64,000 nt of DNA, taken from Methylobacillus flagellatus KT. Its GTDB lineage: Bacteria; Pseudomonadota; Gammaproteobacteria; Burkholderiales; Methylophilaceae. Positions 56,384-64,000 of the stretch are shown piece after piece. Below the pieces are notes generated by a model. That model did no database searches, had not been told where the DNA came from, and worked only from the letters and a program-made list of their open reading frames with translations. The stretch covers positions 620,001-684,000 of the forward strand of contig NC_007947.1 of NCBI RefSeq assembly GCF_000013705.1. The letters run 5' to 3'. Both the position numbers and the translations under genes were made by a program. The stretch's first letter is position 1. Each line of letters starts with the position of its first letter.

Positions 56384-56803
56384 ATGTTTAAAGAATTCAA
56401 AGCGTTTGCGATGCGCGGCAATGTCGTCGATATGGCGGTGGGTATCATCATCGGGGCTGCCTTCGGCGCCATCGTGAAATCCCTGGTGGATGATGTGATC
56501 ATGCCGCCGATTGGGTTGCTGCTGGGGAATGTCGATTTCAGCAATCTCTTCATTGTGCTCAAGGATGGCGCAGAGGTCGCTCCCCCTTACGCATCAGTGG
56601 CTGCGGCTCAGGCTGCAGGCGCCGTCACGCTGAACTATGGGCTGTTCATCAATGCCGTCGTTAGTTTCACCATCGTGGCATTTGCCGTGTTCCTCTTGAT
56701 CCGTGCCATCAACAAATTGAAAGCGGAAGAGCCTGCCGCGCCAGAAGTCACGCCTGAGGATATCGTGCTGTTGCGTGAAATTCGCGATGCCTTGAAGAAA
56801 TAA
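56384..56803 (+). CDS. mscL: Large-conductance mechanosensitive channel
   Basis: MscL opens under membrane tension and releases solutes on osmotic downshock. The 139-residue protein starts [20 protein letters not shown], the cytosolic helix and first membrane helix with the gate ([20 protein letters not shown]), followed by a periplasmic loop, the second helix ([22 protein letters not shown]) and a C-terminal helix. GGGAG precedes the ATG. It is the only plus-strand gene within the surrounding minus-strand block. A strong terminator follows. Confidence 0.96.
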   Translation: MFKEFKAFAMRGNVVDMAVGIIIGAAFGAIVKSLVDDVIMPPIGLLLGNVDFSNLFIVLKDGAEVAPPYASVAAAQAAGAVTLNYGLFINAVVSFTIVAFAVFLLIRAINKLKAEEPAAPEVTPEDIVLLREIRDALKK

Positions 56804-56824
56804 CTGTATTTTCCTGGGTTGAAT

Positions 56825-56855
56825 AAGCGATGTGCCGATGCACATCGCTTTTTTT
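56825..56855 (+). terminator. Intrinsic terminator of mscL
   Basis: AAGCGATGTGC pairs with GCACATCGCTT (11 bp, loop CGAT), followed by a run of seven T. The ~180 bases from here to corC hold no gene I can support. Confidence 0.95.
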
Positions 56856-57035
56856 ATCGCGCCGGGCAGAACACATGCTTGAGGGCTGCGAAAAGGAGAG
56901 CCTGGCTTCATGACGAGGGGCACCACTTTGAATCTGGGAGCAGGGGGTAGCTATTTCATGTTGACGAACGTGCTGCCAGAGCATTGATGGCGATCATGTC
57001 CTGCGCAGGAGGCTTGGGACACTCCATGTCGCAGC

Positions 57036-57896
57036 TCAGTCTTCTGGAAGGTCTCCGGCAGGAGGGAGCACTTCTACCAGCAGGGAATGCACTCGGCGGC
57101 TGTCGGCTCGCAGAACCGTGACTTTGAGATTGTCAAAGCTGACTTCTTCGCCACGCTTGGGCATATGCTGGAATTTGCTGACAACCAGGCCGCCGATAGT
57201 GGAGAACTCCTCGTCGCTGAGTTGGGTGCCTAGGATTTCGTTCACATCCGAAATTTCGGTCAGTGCCTTGACACGGTATCGACCATGCGAATCCTGGATA
57301 ATGTTGTCCTCGTTCTCATCCTCATCAAATTCATCCTCAATATCCCCAACGATCTGCTCTAGCACATCCTCGATGGTCACCATGCCGGCAACGCCACCGT
57401 ACTCGTCGACGACGATCGCGATGTGATTGCGGTTGCTGCGGAACTCCTTGAGCAGGACGTTCAGTCGCTTGGACTCAGGAATGAATACAGCGGGACGCAG
57501 CATTTCGCGTACGTTGAAGTCCTTGCCACTATAGAACTTCAATAAATCCTTGGCCAGCAGGATGCCGATGACGTCGTCCTTGTTTTCATCAATGACGGGA
57601 AAGCGGGAGTGTGCGGCTTCGATGACAAATGGGATGAATTTCTCTGGCGGGTCGGTAATGTCGATGACGTCCATTTGCGAGCGCGGGATCATGATGTCGC
57701 GTACCTGCATTTCCGAAACCTGCAATACTCCCTCGATCATGGCCAGCGCATCGGCATCGAGCACGCTGTTTTCATAAGCAGTATGGAGTTGCTCTATGAG
57801 TTGCTCGCGGTCTTCGGGTTCGCGCAAGAGAAAGTGGGTCAGGCGTTCCAGCCAGTGGGGCTTGTCGTTGGCGTTACGTTTGTCGGGTTCTGCCAT
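57036..57896 (-). CDS. corC: CBS-domain transporter-associated protein (CorC/YbeX)
   Basis: CorC-type proteins are soluble CBS-pair proteins linked to magnesium/cobalt efflux and, as YbeX, to ribosome maturation. The 286-residue protein has LEVSEMQVRDIMIPRSQMDV (first CBS) near residue 65, FPVIDENKDDVIGILLAKDL, then HIAIVVDEYGGVAGMVTIEDVLEQIVGDIEDE (second CBS, in parts) and the C-terminal transporter-associated domain (STIGGLVVSKFQHMPKRGE). It follows ybeY by 10 bases in the conserved miaB-ybeZ-ybeY-corC order. Confidence 0.94.
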   Translation of the reverse strand: MAEPDKRNANDKPHWLERLTHFLLREPEDREQLIEQLHTAYENSVLDADALAMIEGVLQVSEMQVRDIMIPRSQMDVIDITDPPEKFIPFVIEAAHSRFPVIDENKDDVIGILLAKDLLKFYSGKDFNVREMLRPAVFIPESKRLNVLLKEFRSNRNHIAIVVDEYGGVAGMVTIEDVLEQIVGDIEDEFDEDENEDNIIQDSHGRYRVKALTEISDVNEILGTQLSDEEFSTIGGLVVSKFQHMPKRGEEVSFDNLKVTVLRADSRRVHSLLVEVLPPAGDLPED

Positions 57897-57905
57897 GATG
57901 GTAGA

Positions 57906-58355
57906 TTAGCGCTTCCGTTTTTCTGATGAATAAGGGTCTGGGTAACCAAGCTGGATCATGGTGAAGGATTCTATCGACTCCATCAGCTCAGCCTGGTGTT
58001 CGTCCTCGTGATCGTAGCCATGCATGTGCAAGATGCCATGCACAGTAAGGTGGGCATAATGCGATTCTAGTGTAATGTTTTGTTCAGCTGCTTCCCTGGC
58101 CACAACCGGGGCACATAGGATAATGTCGCCGACCAGCCACGGCTCTTCTTCCAGCGGGAAGGTCAGCACGTTGGTGGCGTAATCCTTTCCACGGTAGTCG
58201 CGGTTGAGCATGCGGCCTTCCTCTTCATCCACGATGCGTAACGTTGCTTCGGTATCCACCCGCAGGGCGGCGCGTGCCCACTTGCGGAACTGTTTTTCGT
58301 TGGGAAGGCTGTCCCATTCGCTGGCATATTGCACATTCATGGCAAGCCTGGGCAT
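57906..58355 (-). CDS. ybeY: rRNA maturation endoribonuclease YbeY
   Basis: YbeY is a zinc-dependent endonuclease for 16S rRNA 3'-end maturation and ribosome quality control. The 149-residue protein has the metal-binding signature HGILHMHGYDHEDEHQAEL near residue 110 with three His ligands, and the upstream NRDYRGKDYATNVLTFP. Length and motif are standard. It starts 5 bases after ybeZ and ends 10 bases before corC. Confidence 0.96.
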   Translation of the reverse strand: MPRLAMNVQYASEWDSLPNEKQFRKWARAALRVDTEATLRIVDEEEGRMLNRDYRGKDYATNVLTFPLEEEPWLVGDIILCAPVVAREAAEQNITLESHYAHLTVHGILHMHGYDHEDEHQAELMESIESFTMIQLGYPDPYSSEKRKR

Positions 58356-58360
58356 GGTGG

Positions 58361-59347
58361 TTAATCCTTGTCTGCTCCGGGGTTGCCTGCATTGGGTTGT
58401 GCGTGACGGTCACTATCGTAGCGCTCATAGGCGTTGATGATCTTCTGCACCAGCGGATGGCGTACCACATCTTCGGAAAGGAACTGGGTAAAGGCAATGC
58501 CACGCACATCATTGAGCACCTTCTGCGCCTCCACCAGCCCGCTTTTCTGGCCACGGCCGAGGTCAATCTGGGTGACATCGCCGGTAATGACCGCCTTGGT
58601 GCCGAAGCCAATACGGGTGAGGAACATCTTCATTTGTTCCGGCGTAGTATTCTGCGCCTCGTCGAGAATGATGAAGCTCTGGTTCAGGGTGCGGCCGCGC
58701 ATATAGGCTAGCGGCGCCACTTCGATGGCGCCGCGCTCGAACATCTTGTTGACACTGTCGTAGCCCGCGAGGTCGTACAGCGCATCATAGAGCGGACGTA
58801 AGTAAGGGTCCACTTTCTGTGCGAGATCTCCAGGCAGAAAACCCAGGCGTTCTCCCGCTTCTACTGCAGGGCGTATTAGCACGATGCGCTTGACACGGTC
58901 GCGTGTCATGGCGTCAATGGCGCTGGCAACCGCGAGATAGGTCTTGCCTGTGCCTGCAGGGCCTATGCCGAAGGTAATGTCGAAGTCCTGGATCTGCTGC
59001 AAATAGCTGACCTGCCTGGGCGTTCGTCCATGCAGATCCTGCCGCCTGGTCATCAGGGACGGCATGGGTGTGGTGACTTGATCGGGCGCCAGGCGGTCAA
59101 GCTCGACCAGTCCAAGCTGGATTTCTTCTAGGCTGATGGGTTTTCCCGCCCGCTCATAATAGTTTTCGACCAGTTGCGCCGCTAGCCGAGTATTGCCTTG
59201 TTCTCCGGAAAAGCGAAAATTCGCACCGCGGCGGGCAATGCCGACATCCAGTGCATCCTCGATCTGCTTGAGATTCTCGTCCAGTGCGCCGCACAGGTTG
59301 GCAAGGCGTATATTGTCTTCAGGTTGTAGGGTAATTTCCACCGGCAT
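58361..59347 (-). CDS. ybeZ: PhoH-like ATPase YbeZ
   Basis: YbeZ is an ATPase that works with YbeY in RNA processing. The 328-residue protein has an N-terminal KH-like region, Walker A (GIGPAGTGKTYLAVASA near 135), RPAVEAGERLGFLPGDL, and Walker B (SFIILDEAQNTTPEQMK), then TRIGFGTKAVITGDVTQIDL. The C-terminal tail is Asp/Asn/Pro-rich. It lies 4 bases after miaB. Confidence 0.96.
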   Translation of the reverse strand: MPVEITLQPEDNIRLANLCGALDENLKQIEDALDVGIARRGANFRFSGEQGNTRLAAQLVENYYERAGKPISLEEIQLGLVELDRLAPDQVTTPMPSLMTRRQDLHGRTPRQVSYLQQIQDFDITFGIGPAGTGKTYLAVASAIDAMTRDRVKRIVLIRPAVEAGERLGFLPGDLAQKVDPYLRPLYDALYDLAGYDSVNKMFERGAIEVAPLAYMRGRTLNQSFIILDEAQNTTPEQMKMFLTRIGFGTKAVITGDVTQIDLGRGQKSGLVEAQKVLNDVRGIAFTQFLSEDVVRHPLVQKIINAYERYDSDRHAQPNAGNPGADKD

Positions 59348-59351
59348 ATGT

Positions 59352-60680
59352 TTAAACTAGCTCTCCTCGCAGGGTATGGGAAAGGGCTTCCGTAATTCTG
59401 ACATTGACGAATTGGTTGATCAGCGCAGTATCGCCAGGGAAGTTGACGATGCGGTTATTATCGGTGCGCCCGGCCAGCTCGTCGGCGCGCTTGGCAGAGA
59501 CGCTTTCGATCAGCACCCGCTGGATGCTGCCGACCATGGAAGCGCTAATGGCTTTGCCCTGGGCCTCGTTCAGTGCCTGCAGGCGGGATAGGCGCGATTG
59601 TTTTTCTTCTGGGCTGCAATCATCTGGCAAGTAAGAGGCGGGTGTGCCTGGACGCGGGCTGTAAATAAAGCTGAAGCTAAAATCAAACCCGACATCGCGC
59701 ATGAGCTTCATCGTTGCTTCGAAATCCTGCTCGGTTTCGCCCGGGAAGCCGACGATAAAGTCGGAACTGATGCAGATATCGGGCCGGGCCGCACGGAGCT
59801 TGCGGATGATGGACTTGTACTGCAAGACGGTGTAGTTGCGCTTCATATTCATGAGCACCCGGTCAGAACCTGCCTGCACCGGCAGGTGCAAATGGGATAC
59901 CAGCTTGGGGATGCGGGCATAGCAGTCTATCAATGCCGGGGTCATTTCGTTCGGGTGCGAGGTGGTATAGCGGATACGCTCGATCTCGGGAATTTCCGCC
60001 AGATATTCGATGAGTAGCGCGAGGTCGGCCATTTCGCCGTCCGCCGTCTCACTGCGATAGCCATTGACATTCTGTCCAAGCAGCGTGATTTCCTTGACAC
60101 CTTGCTCAGCCAGCTGGATCGCCTCGGTCAGGATATCGTCGAAGGGGCGCGAGACTTCGTCGCCTCGTGTATATGGCACGACGCAGAACGTGCAATATTT
60201 GCTGCAACCCTCCATGATGGAAAGGAATGCCGCGGCTCCTTCCACTCGTGGCGGCGGAAGATGGTCGAATTTTTCTACCTCGGGGAAACTGATGTCGACT
60301 TGGGAAATACCGGTCCTGCGCTTGGATTCGATCATGTCCGGCAGGCGGTGCAGCGTCTGCGGGCCAAACACGACATCGACGTAGGGTGCGCGTGCCACGA
60401 TGCTTTCGCCTTCCTGGCTTGCAACACAGCCGCCAACACCGATCACGAGGTCAGGATTTTTTTCCTTGAGCGGTGCAAAGCGCCCTAAATGGCTGAATAC
60501 TTTCTCTTGGGCCTTTTCACGAACTGAACAGGTGTTGAGCAGGATGACATCGGCTTCTTCGGGATTGTCGGTTGTCTGCATTCCTTCAGCAGCTTGCAGC
60601 ATGTCCAGCATGCGCGACGAATCATACTCATTCATCTGGCAACCAAAGGTTTTTATAAAGATTCTTTTTGGCAGGTTCAT
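59352..60680 (-). CDS. miaB: tRNA-2-methylthio-N6-dimethylallyladenosine synthase
   Basis: MiaB is a radical-SAM enzyme that adds a methylthio group to i6A37 of tRNAs. The 442-residue protein has the N-terminal cluster cysteines ([34 protein letters not shown]), the radical-SAM motif [15 protein letters not shown] near 155, LGQNVNGY, and a C-terminal TRAM domain ([17 protein letters not shown]). It is first of the miaB-ybeZ-ybeY-corC block. About 250 bases with no gene separate it from divergent cysG; its promoter should be there. Confidence 0.97.
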   Translation of the reverse strand: MNLPKRIFIKTFGCQMNEYDSSRMLDMLQAAEGMQTTDNPEEADVILLNTCSVREKAQEKVFSHLGRFAPLKEKNPDLVIGVGGCVASQEGESIVARAPYVDVVFGPQTLHRLPDMIESKRRTGISQVDISFPEVEKFDHLPPPRVEGAAAFLSIMEGCSKYCTFCVVPYTRGDEVSRPFDDILTEAIQLAEQGVKEITLLGQNVNGYRSETADGEMADLALLIEYLAEIPEIERIRYTTSHPNEMTPALIDCYARIPKLVSHLHLPVQAGSDRVLMNMKRNYTVLQYKSIIRKLRAARPDICISSDFIVGFPGETEQDFEATMKLMRDVGFDFSFSFIYSPRPGTPASYLPDDCSPEEKQSRLSRLQALNEAQGKAISASMVGSIQRVLIESVSAKRADELAGRTDNNRIVNFPGDTALINQFVNVRITEALSHTLRGELV

Positions 60681-60930
60681 ACAGCAGATCAGGCTGCCAA
60701 CACGGCAGTAGATATGTGAAAGGTGGACGTTGCAGGCTGCAAAATAGCGTAAGAAAAACAGTAGGGTAAGGACCCATTTTAGCTTAGCTATTGTCGAAAG
60801 CCAATCTTAGTGTCATGCCATGTTCAATTTATCTTGAAATGCGTTGTTCTTCATGTCCGCTTGTAACAGCATTGCCTGTGTCGTTATGCCTGATCCCGTA
60901 TTCAGATGGAAATGGAATAGAATGTCGCGG

Positions 60931-62334
60931 ATGGAAACCCTGCCTATCTTCATGAAACTGCGTGATCGCCCTTGCCTAGTGGTCGGAGGTGGTGAAATTG
61001 CGAGTCGCAAAGTTAGCCTACTGGAAAAAGCCGGTGCCAGCGTTACAGTGGTGTCGCCTGAGTTGCACCCGACGTTGGCAAAGTCGCTGGCGGAGGGGCG
61101 GATCCGGCATCTTGCCTCTGTATTCGAGCCTGCGCAGCTGGATGGTGCGGTACTGGTGATCGCCGCGACCGATGATGCCGAGGTGAACCGTGCGGTGTCA
61201 CGGGAGGCACAGGCCCGCAATATTCCTGTGAATGTGGTGGATGCACCTGAGCTGTGTACATTCATCGTGCCTTCGATCGTGGACCGATCCCCATTGCTGG
61301 TGGCCGTATCCAGCGGCGGGACGGCGCCGGTGCTGGCGCGCATGCTGCGTACCAGGATTGAAACGCTGATCCCCGCGACTTATGGCCGCTTGGCTGCCTT
61401 TGCCGCCGAGTTCCGTGAGGCAGTGAAGCAGCGCTTCAGTACCGGACAGCAACGGCGAATTTTCTGGGAGGATGTATTCCAGGGGGTGATAGGCGAGCAA
61501 GTGTTGTCCGGCCAGGAAGAGGCGGCAAGGCATGCCATGCAGCAAGTGCTGTCGGGGCGTGGCGAGTTGCACCATGGCGAAGTGTACCTTGTCGGTGGTG
61601 GTCCGGGTGACCCGGACTTGCTGACTTTCCGCGCATTGCGCCTGATGCAGCAGGCTGATGTATGCGTCTATGACAAGCTCGTGAGCAAAGAGGTGATGGC
61701 GCTGGTGCGGCGGGATGCCGAGCTGATTTATGTGGGCAAGTCGCGAGATCAGCATACCTTGCCGCAGGAAGACATCAATCAATTGCTGGTGCGCCTTGCC
61801 AAGGAAGGCAAGCGAGTACTACGCCTGAAGGGCGGAGATCCGTTTATTTTCGGGCGCGGCGGCGAAGAGATCGAGACCTTGATGGAAAATGGCATCCCAT
61901 TCCAGGTGGTGCCTGGCATTACTGCTGCAAACGGGGTGTCCAGCTATGCCGGTATTCCGCTCACGCATCGGGATTACGCTCAGTCGTGCCTGTTCACGAC
62001 CGGACATTTGAAAGACGGCTCGGTCAATCTGGACTGGGATGCGCTGGTGCGTCCTAACCAGACGGTTGTGATTTATATGGGGTTGGTGGGCTTGCCCGAG
62101 ATATGCAGGCAGATGGTGGCTCATGGTGCCCCCGAAAATCTGCCGATTGCCATTGTCCAGCAAGGAACCACGCAGCGGCAGAGAGTCGTGGAGGGTACAT
62201 TGGCAACATTGCCAGGGCTGGTGGAGCGTGCGGGTCTGCGCGCTCCCTGCCTGATTATTGTCGGCCAGGTTGTGCGTTTACGCGAAAAGCTTGCTTGGTT
62301 TGCGCCGTCACCTGAGGTTGTATCGGCAGGGTAA
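60931..62334 (+). CDS. cysG: Siroheme synthase (multifunctional)
   Basis: CysG makes siroheme, the cofactor of sulfite and nitrite reductases, by methylating uroporphyrinogen III, oxidising precorrin-2 and inserting iron. The 467-residue protein has the N-terminal NAD-binding dehydrogenase/ferrochelatase half ([17 protein letters not shown]) and a C-terminal methyltransferase half ([57 protein letters not shown]). I chose the ATG at 60931 because [14 protein letters not shown] matches known CysG starts; one at 60922 is also possible. Its 3' end overlaps the convergent kinase gene by 80 bases. It complements the sulfate uptake genes elsewhere in the window. Confidence 0.94.
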   Translation: METLPIFMKLRDRPCLVVGGGEIASRKVSLLEKAGASVTVVSPELHPTLAKSLAEGRIRHLASVFEPAQLDGAVLVIAATDDAEVNRAVSREAQARNIPVNVVDAPELCTFIVPSIVDRSPLLVAVSSGGTAPVLARMLRTRIETLIPATYGRLAAFAAEFREAVKQRFSTGQQRRIFWEDVFQGVIGEQVLSGQEEAARHAMQQVLSGRGELHHGEVYLVGGGPGDPDLLTFRALRLMQQADVCVYDKLVSKEVMALVRRDAELIYVGKSRDQHTLPQEDINQLLVRLAKEGKRVLRLKGGDPFIFGRGGEEIETLMENGIPFQVVPGITAANGVSSYAGIPLTHRDYAQSCLFTTGHLKDGSVNLDWDALVRPNQTVVIYMGLVGLPEICRQMVAHGAPENLPIAIVQQGTTQRQRVVEGTLATLPGLVERAGLRAPCLIIVGQVVRLREKLAWFAPSPEVVSAG

Positions 62335-63619
62335 GCCTGGCTTCCAACCCTCCCTGCGGGCGGTTAAGCAGGGTAAGCTGTCCCTTGTGCAGCTTGGCGA
62401 TACGGTCTGCGATCGCCAGGCCCAGCCCGCTGCCACTCTTGTTGCCCCGAGCCGTGTCGAGACGCTCGAACGGGCGTAGCAACCTTTCCATCTGCGCAGC
62501 GGGAATGCCGGGACCATTGTCCAGCACGCTGAGGATGATATTGCCGGCAGTGATGCGTGTCGTGACCGTGACTTCCCCGCCTCCATAGGCAAATGCGTTG
62601 TCGATTAGGTTGGTGAGCAATCGCTGCATCGCAAGCGGCCGTAGGGGAATCAGGTGGGTGGGGGCCAATGACATGGTCAGCTTGCGGCCAGCGCGAGTAT
62701 GGCGGTCTGCCACCGAGGTGAGCAAGGCATTGAGGTCCATCATTTGCGTCGGTTCGCCCTCTATTCCGCGCACAAAGTCCAGAAATTGGTGAATGATGCT
62801 ATCCATGTCGCCTATATCTTGGATCATGCCAGCCTTGAGGCTGGCACAATATTCGTCGGGCAGCATTTCCACTGACAGCCGAAGGCGTGCAAGGGGCGTC
62901 CGCAGGTCATGCGAGATACCAGCCAGTAACAAGGTTCGTTCATTGTCTAGTCTGACCAGTGCCTCGGTCATTTCGTTGAAGGTGCGGCTGACTTCACGTA
63001 ACTCATGGGCACCTTCTTCGGGTAGTGGCGGAGGGTATTCGCCACTACTCAGTCGTCCTGCGGCCTTGACTAGCAGGCGTAGGGGGTGATGAATGTTCGA
63101 TGCAATCAGGTAGGCGCCTAGCAGCGATAGCATGATGACGAGGGCCCCCCATCCTAGCCATTGCCAAGGGAATGGACGGTCTACTTGGATACGTGGAATG
63201 ACCACCCAGTAATCGTCCTGGCCTATGCTGAAACTGACCCATAGGCCAGGTATGCCGAAATGGTTCAATACGACGAGCGTGTCCTCCCCCAGGCGCTCGC
63301 GAATTTTCTCCGCAATCAGGCGGATCAGATGATCATTAGGAAGAGGTTCGATCTCCTCGAGCATGTCTGCGGCGTAAATCCTCACCCCTTCTCGGCCAGA
63401 TAGCTCTGAGAGTAGGGCTAGCCTGCGATTCTCGTGGGCCGCAAGCAGGGATGCGCGAGTGTAGTTGACGACAGTGATGGCCTGGAGCGCTGCTGCCATG
63501 GCGCGCGGCTCGCTTTCGAAATAGTCGAACAGCTTCAAGGCCGCAAACTGACCTGCTGCGAGCAGCAGGGCGATCAGCAGCATGACACGTGCGAGAAGGG
63601 TACGAGGCAGCAGGCTCAC
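62255..63619 (-). CDS. EnvZ-family two-component sensor histidine kinase
   Basis: This is a membrane sensor kinase. The 454-residue protein has two membrane helices ([20 protein letters not shown] near residue 10-30, and [20 protein letters not shown] near 155-175) flanking a periplasmic domain. A HAMP region, the phosphoacceptor box [17 protein letters not shown] near 240, and the ATPase N-box ([12 protein letters not shown]), G1 (VLDNGPGIP) and G2 ([11 protein letters not shown]) follow. It follows the OmpR-type regulator by 12 bases. The last ~26 codons overlap cysG on the other strand. Confidence 0.93.
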   Translation of the reverse strand: MSLLPRTLLARVMLLIALLLAAGQFAALKLFDYFESEPRAMAAALQAITVVNYTRASLLAAHENRRLALLSELSGREGVRIYAADMLEEIEPLPNDHLIRLIAEKIRERLGEDTLVVLNHFGIPGLWVSFSIGQDDYWVVIPRIQVDRPFPWQWLGWGALVIMLSLLGAYLIASNIHHPLRLLVKAAGRLSSGEYPPPLPEEGAHELREVSRTFNEMTEALVRLDNERTLLLAGISHDLRTPLARLRLSVEMLPDEYCASLKAGMIQDIGDMDSIIHQFLDFVRGIEGEPTQMMDLNALLTSVADRHTRAGRKLTMSLAPTHLIPLRPLAMQRLLTNLIDNAFAYGGGEVTVTTRITAGNIILSVLDNGPGIPAAQMERLLRPFERLDTARGNKSGSGLGLAIADRIAKLHKGQLTLLNRPQGGLEARLTLPIQPQVTAQTKQAFRVNAQPGRQ

Positions 63620-63631
63620 TGGAGCGCGGCA

Positions 63632-64000
63632 CTAGTTTTTCTGGGTTTCGCCATCTGGCACGAATACGTAACCAAATCCCCACATGGTCTGCAGATAACG
63701 CGGATGCGATGGGTCAGGCTCAATCAGGCGCCGTAACCGTGATACCTGCACGTCGATACTGCGGTCAAACACATCCAGCTCCCGTCCGCGTGCCAGCTGC
63801 ATCAAACGGTCGCGCGACAATGGCTGCCTCGGATGGTCGACAAATACCTTGAGAAGTGCAAATTCACCACTGGTAATCGTCACTGGTTCGCCATTCTTGG
63901 TCAGCGTGCGAGTCGATGGGTCGAAGATGAATTCACCGAAACTGATGTGATCTGCCTCTGCAACTGGTGTCCCTGGGGGAAGTCGACTATGGCGACGGAG
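63632..64000 (-). CDS. OmpR-family response regulator, C-terminal part (5' end outside window)
   Basis: The frame is open from the window edge (64000) to a stop at 63632, giving 122 codons. The segment is the winged-helix DNA-binding domain: FGEFIFDPSTRTLTKNGEPV, TSGEFALLKVFVDHPRQPLS, RDRLMQLARGRELDVFDRSI, VQVSRLRRLIEPDPSHPRYL and QTMWGFGYVFVPDG. This is the OmpR subfamily pattern. The receiver domain lies beyond the window. It pairs with the adjacent kinase. Confidence 0.93.
   Translation of the reverse strand, partial: LRRHSRLPPGTPVAEADHISFGEFIFDPSTRTLTKNGEPVTITSGEFALLKVFVDHPRQPLSRDRLMQLARGRELDVFDRSIDVQVSRLRRLIEPDPSHPRYLQTMWGFGYVFVPDGETQKN

Overview
The window looks like chromosomal DNA of a methylotroph-type betaproteobacterium, probably Methylophilaceae (Methylobacillus-like). 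The evidence is a pcnB-folK-dNK-panB-panC block, a miaB-ybeZ-ybeY-corC(-lnt) block, glyQ/glyS, a cbb3 oxidase cluster and a type I-C CRISPR system, all with betaproteobacterial-looking proteins. The class assignment is fairly safe; the genus is inference. No rRNA, tRNA or insertion sequence was recognised.

Layout. 1-4511: end of an unknown gene, then a minus-strand housekeeping block (pcnB, folK, deoxynucleoside kinase, panB, panC). 4682-18801: a complete type I-C CRISPR-Cas locus (cas3, cas5c, cas8c with a likely internal cas11c, cas7c, cas4, cas1, cas2), a leader, and a very long array. I count 93 full 32-nt repeats that I read as identical, one truncated terminal repeat and 93 spacers. 19059-20609: a CSS-EAL cyclic-di-GMP phosphodiesterase. 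20655-33383: a sulfur island. It holds the sulfate ABC transporter (cysA, cysW, cysT, sbp) with a frameshifted EAL gene inside it; a divergent operon of serine O-acetyltransferase, family 2A encapsulin shell and cysteine desulfurase cargo; and a second sbp with Mop, DUF2325 and YezD proteins and an alginate-export-type porin. 33671-37987: cobalamin adenosyltransferase, murI, a CHCC zinc-finger protein, ilvE, ompW and a Sco1 protein. 38067-46175: ccoNOQP and ccoGHI. 46375-49517: two complementary bacterioferritins, a Fur-type promoter and bfd, flavohemoglobin and NsrR. 49580-60680: minus-strand housekeeping (ygjP, plsC, gmhB, glyS, glyQ, lnt, corC, ybeY, ybeZ, miaB) with mscL inserted on the plus strand. 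60931-64000: siroheme synthase cysG and an EnvZ/OmpR-type two-component system.

The most notable system is the sulfur nanocompartment operon (25882-29663). CysE makes O-acetylserine. The encapsulin builds an HK97-fold shell. The cysteine desulfurase carries an N-terminal extension of about 217 residues, rich in Pro/Ala/Gly, of the kind that loads this enzyme into family 2A shells. The operon sits back-to-back with sulfate uptake genes and behind a structured leader ending in an intrinsic terminator, so sulfur-dependent control is likely.

The CRISPR array carries readable history. One spacer was acquired twice with a one-base length difference. Several spacer pairs are diverged copies from related phages. 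Two pairs overlap end to end, which reveals the 5'-TTC PAM from the array alone. Individual spacers translate to an HNH nuclease motif and to a microvirus capsid-like motif.
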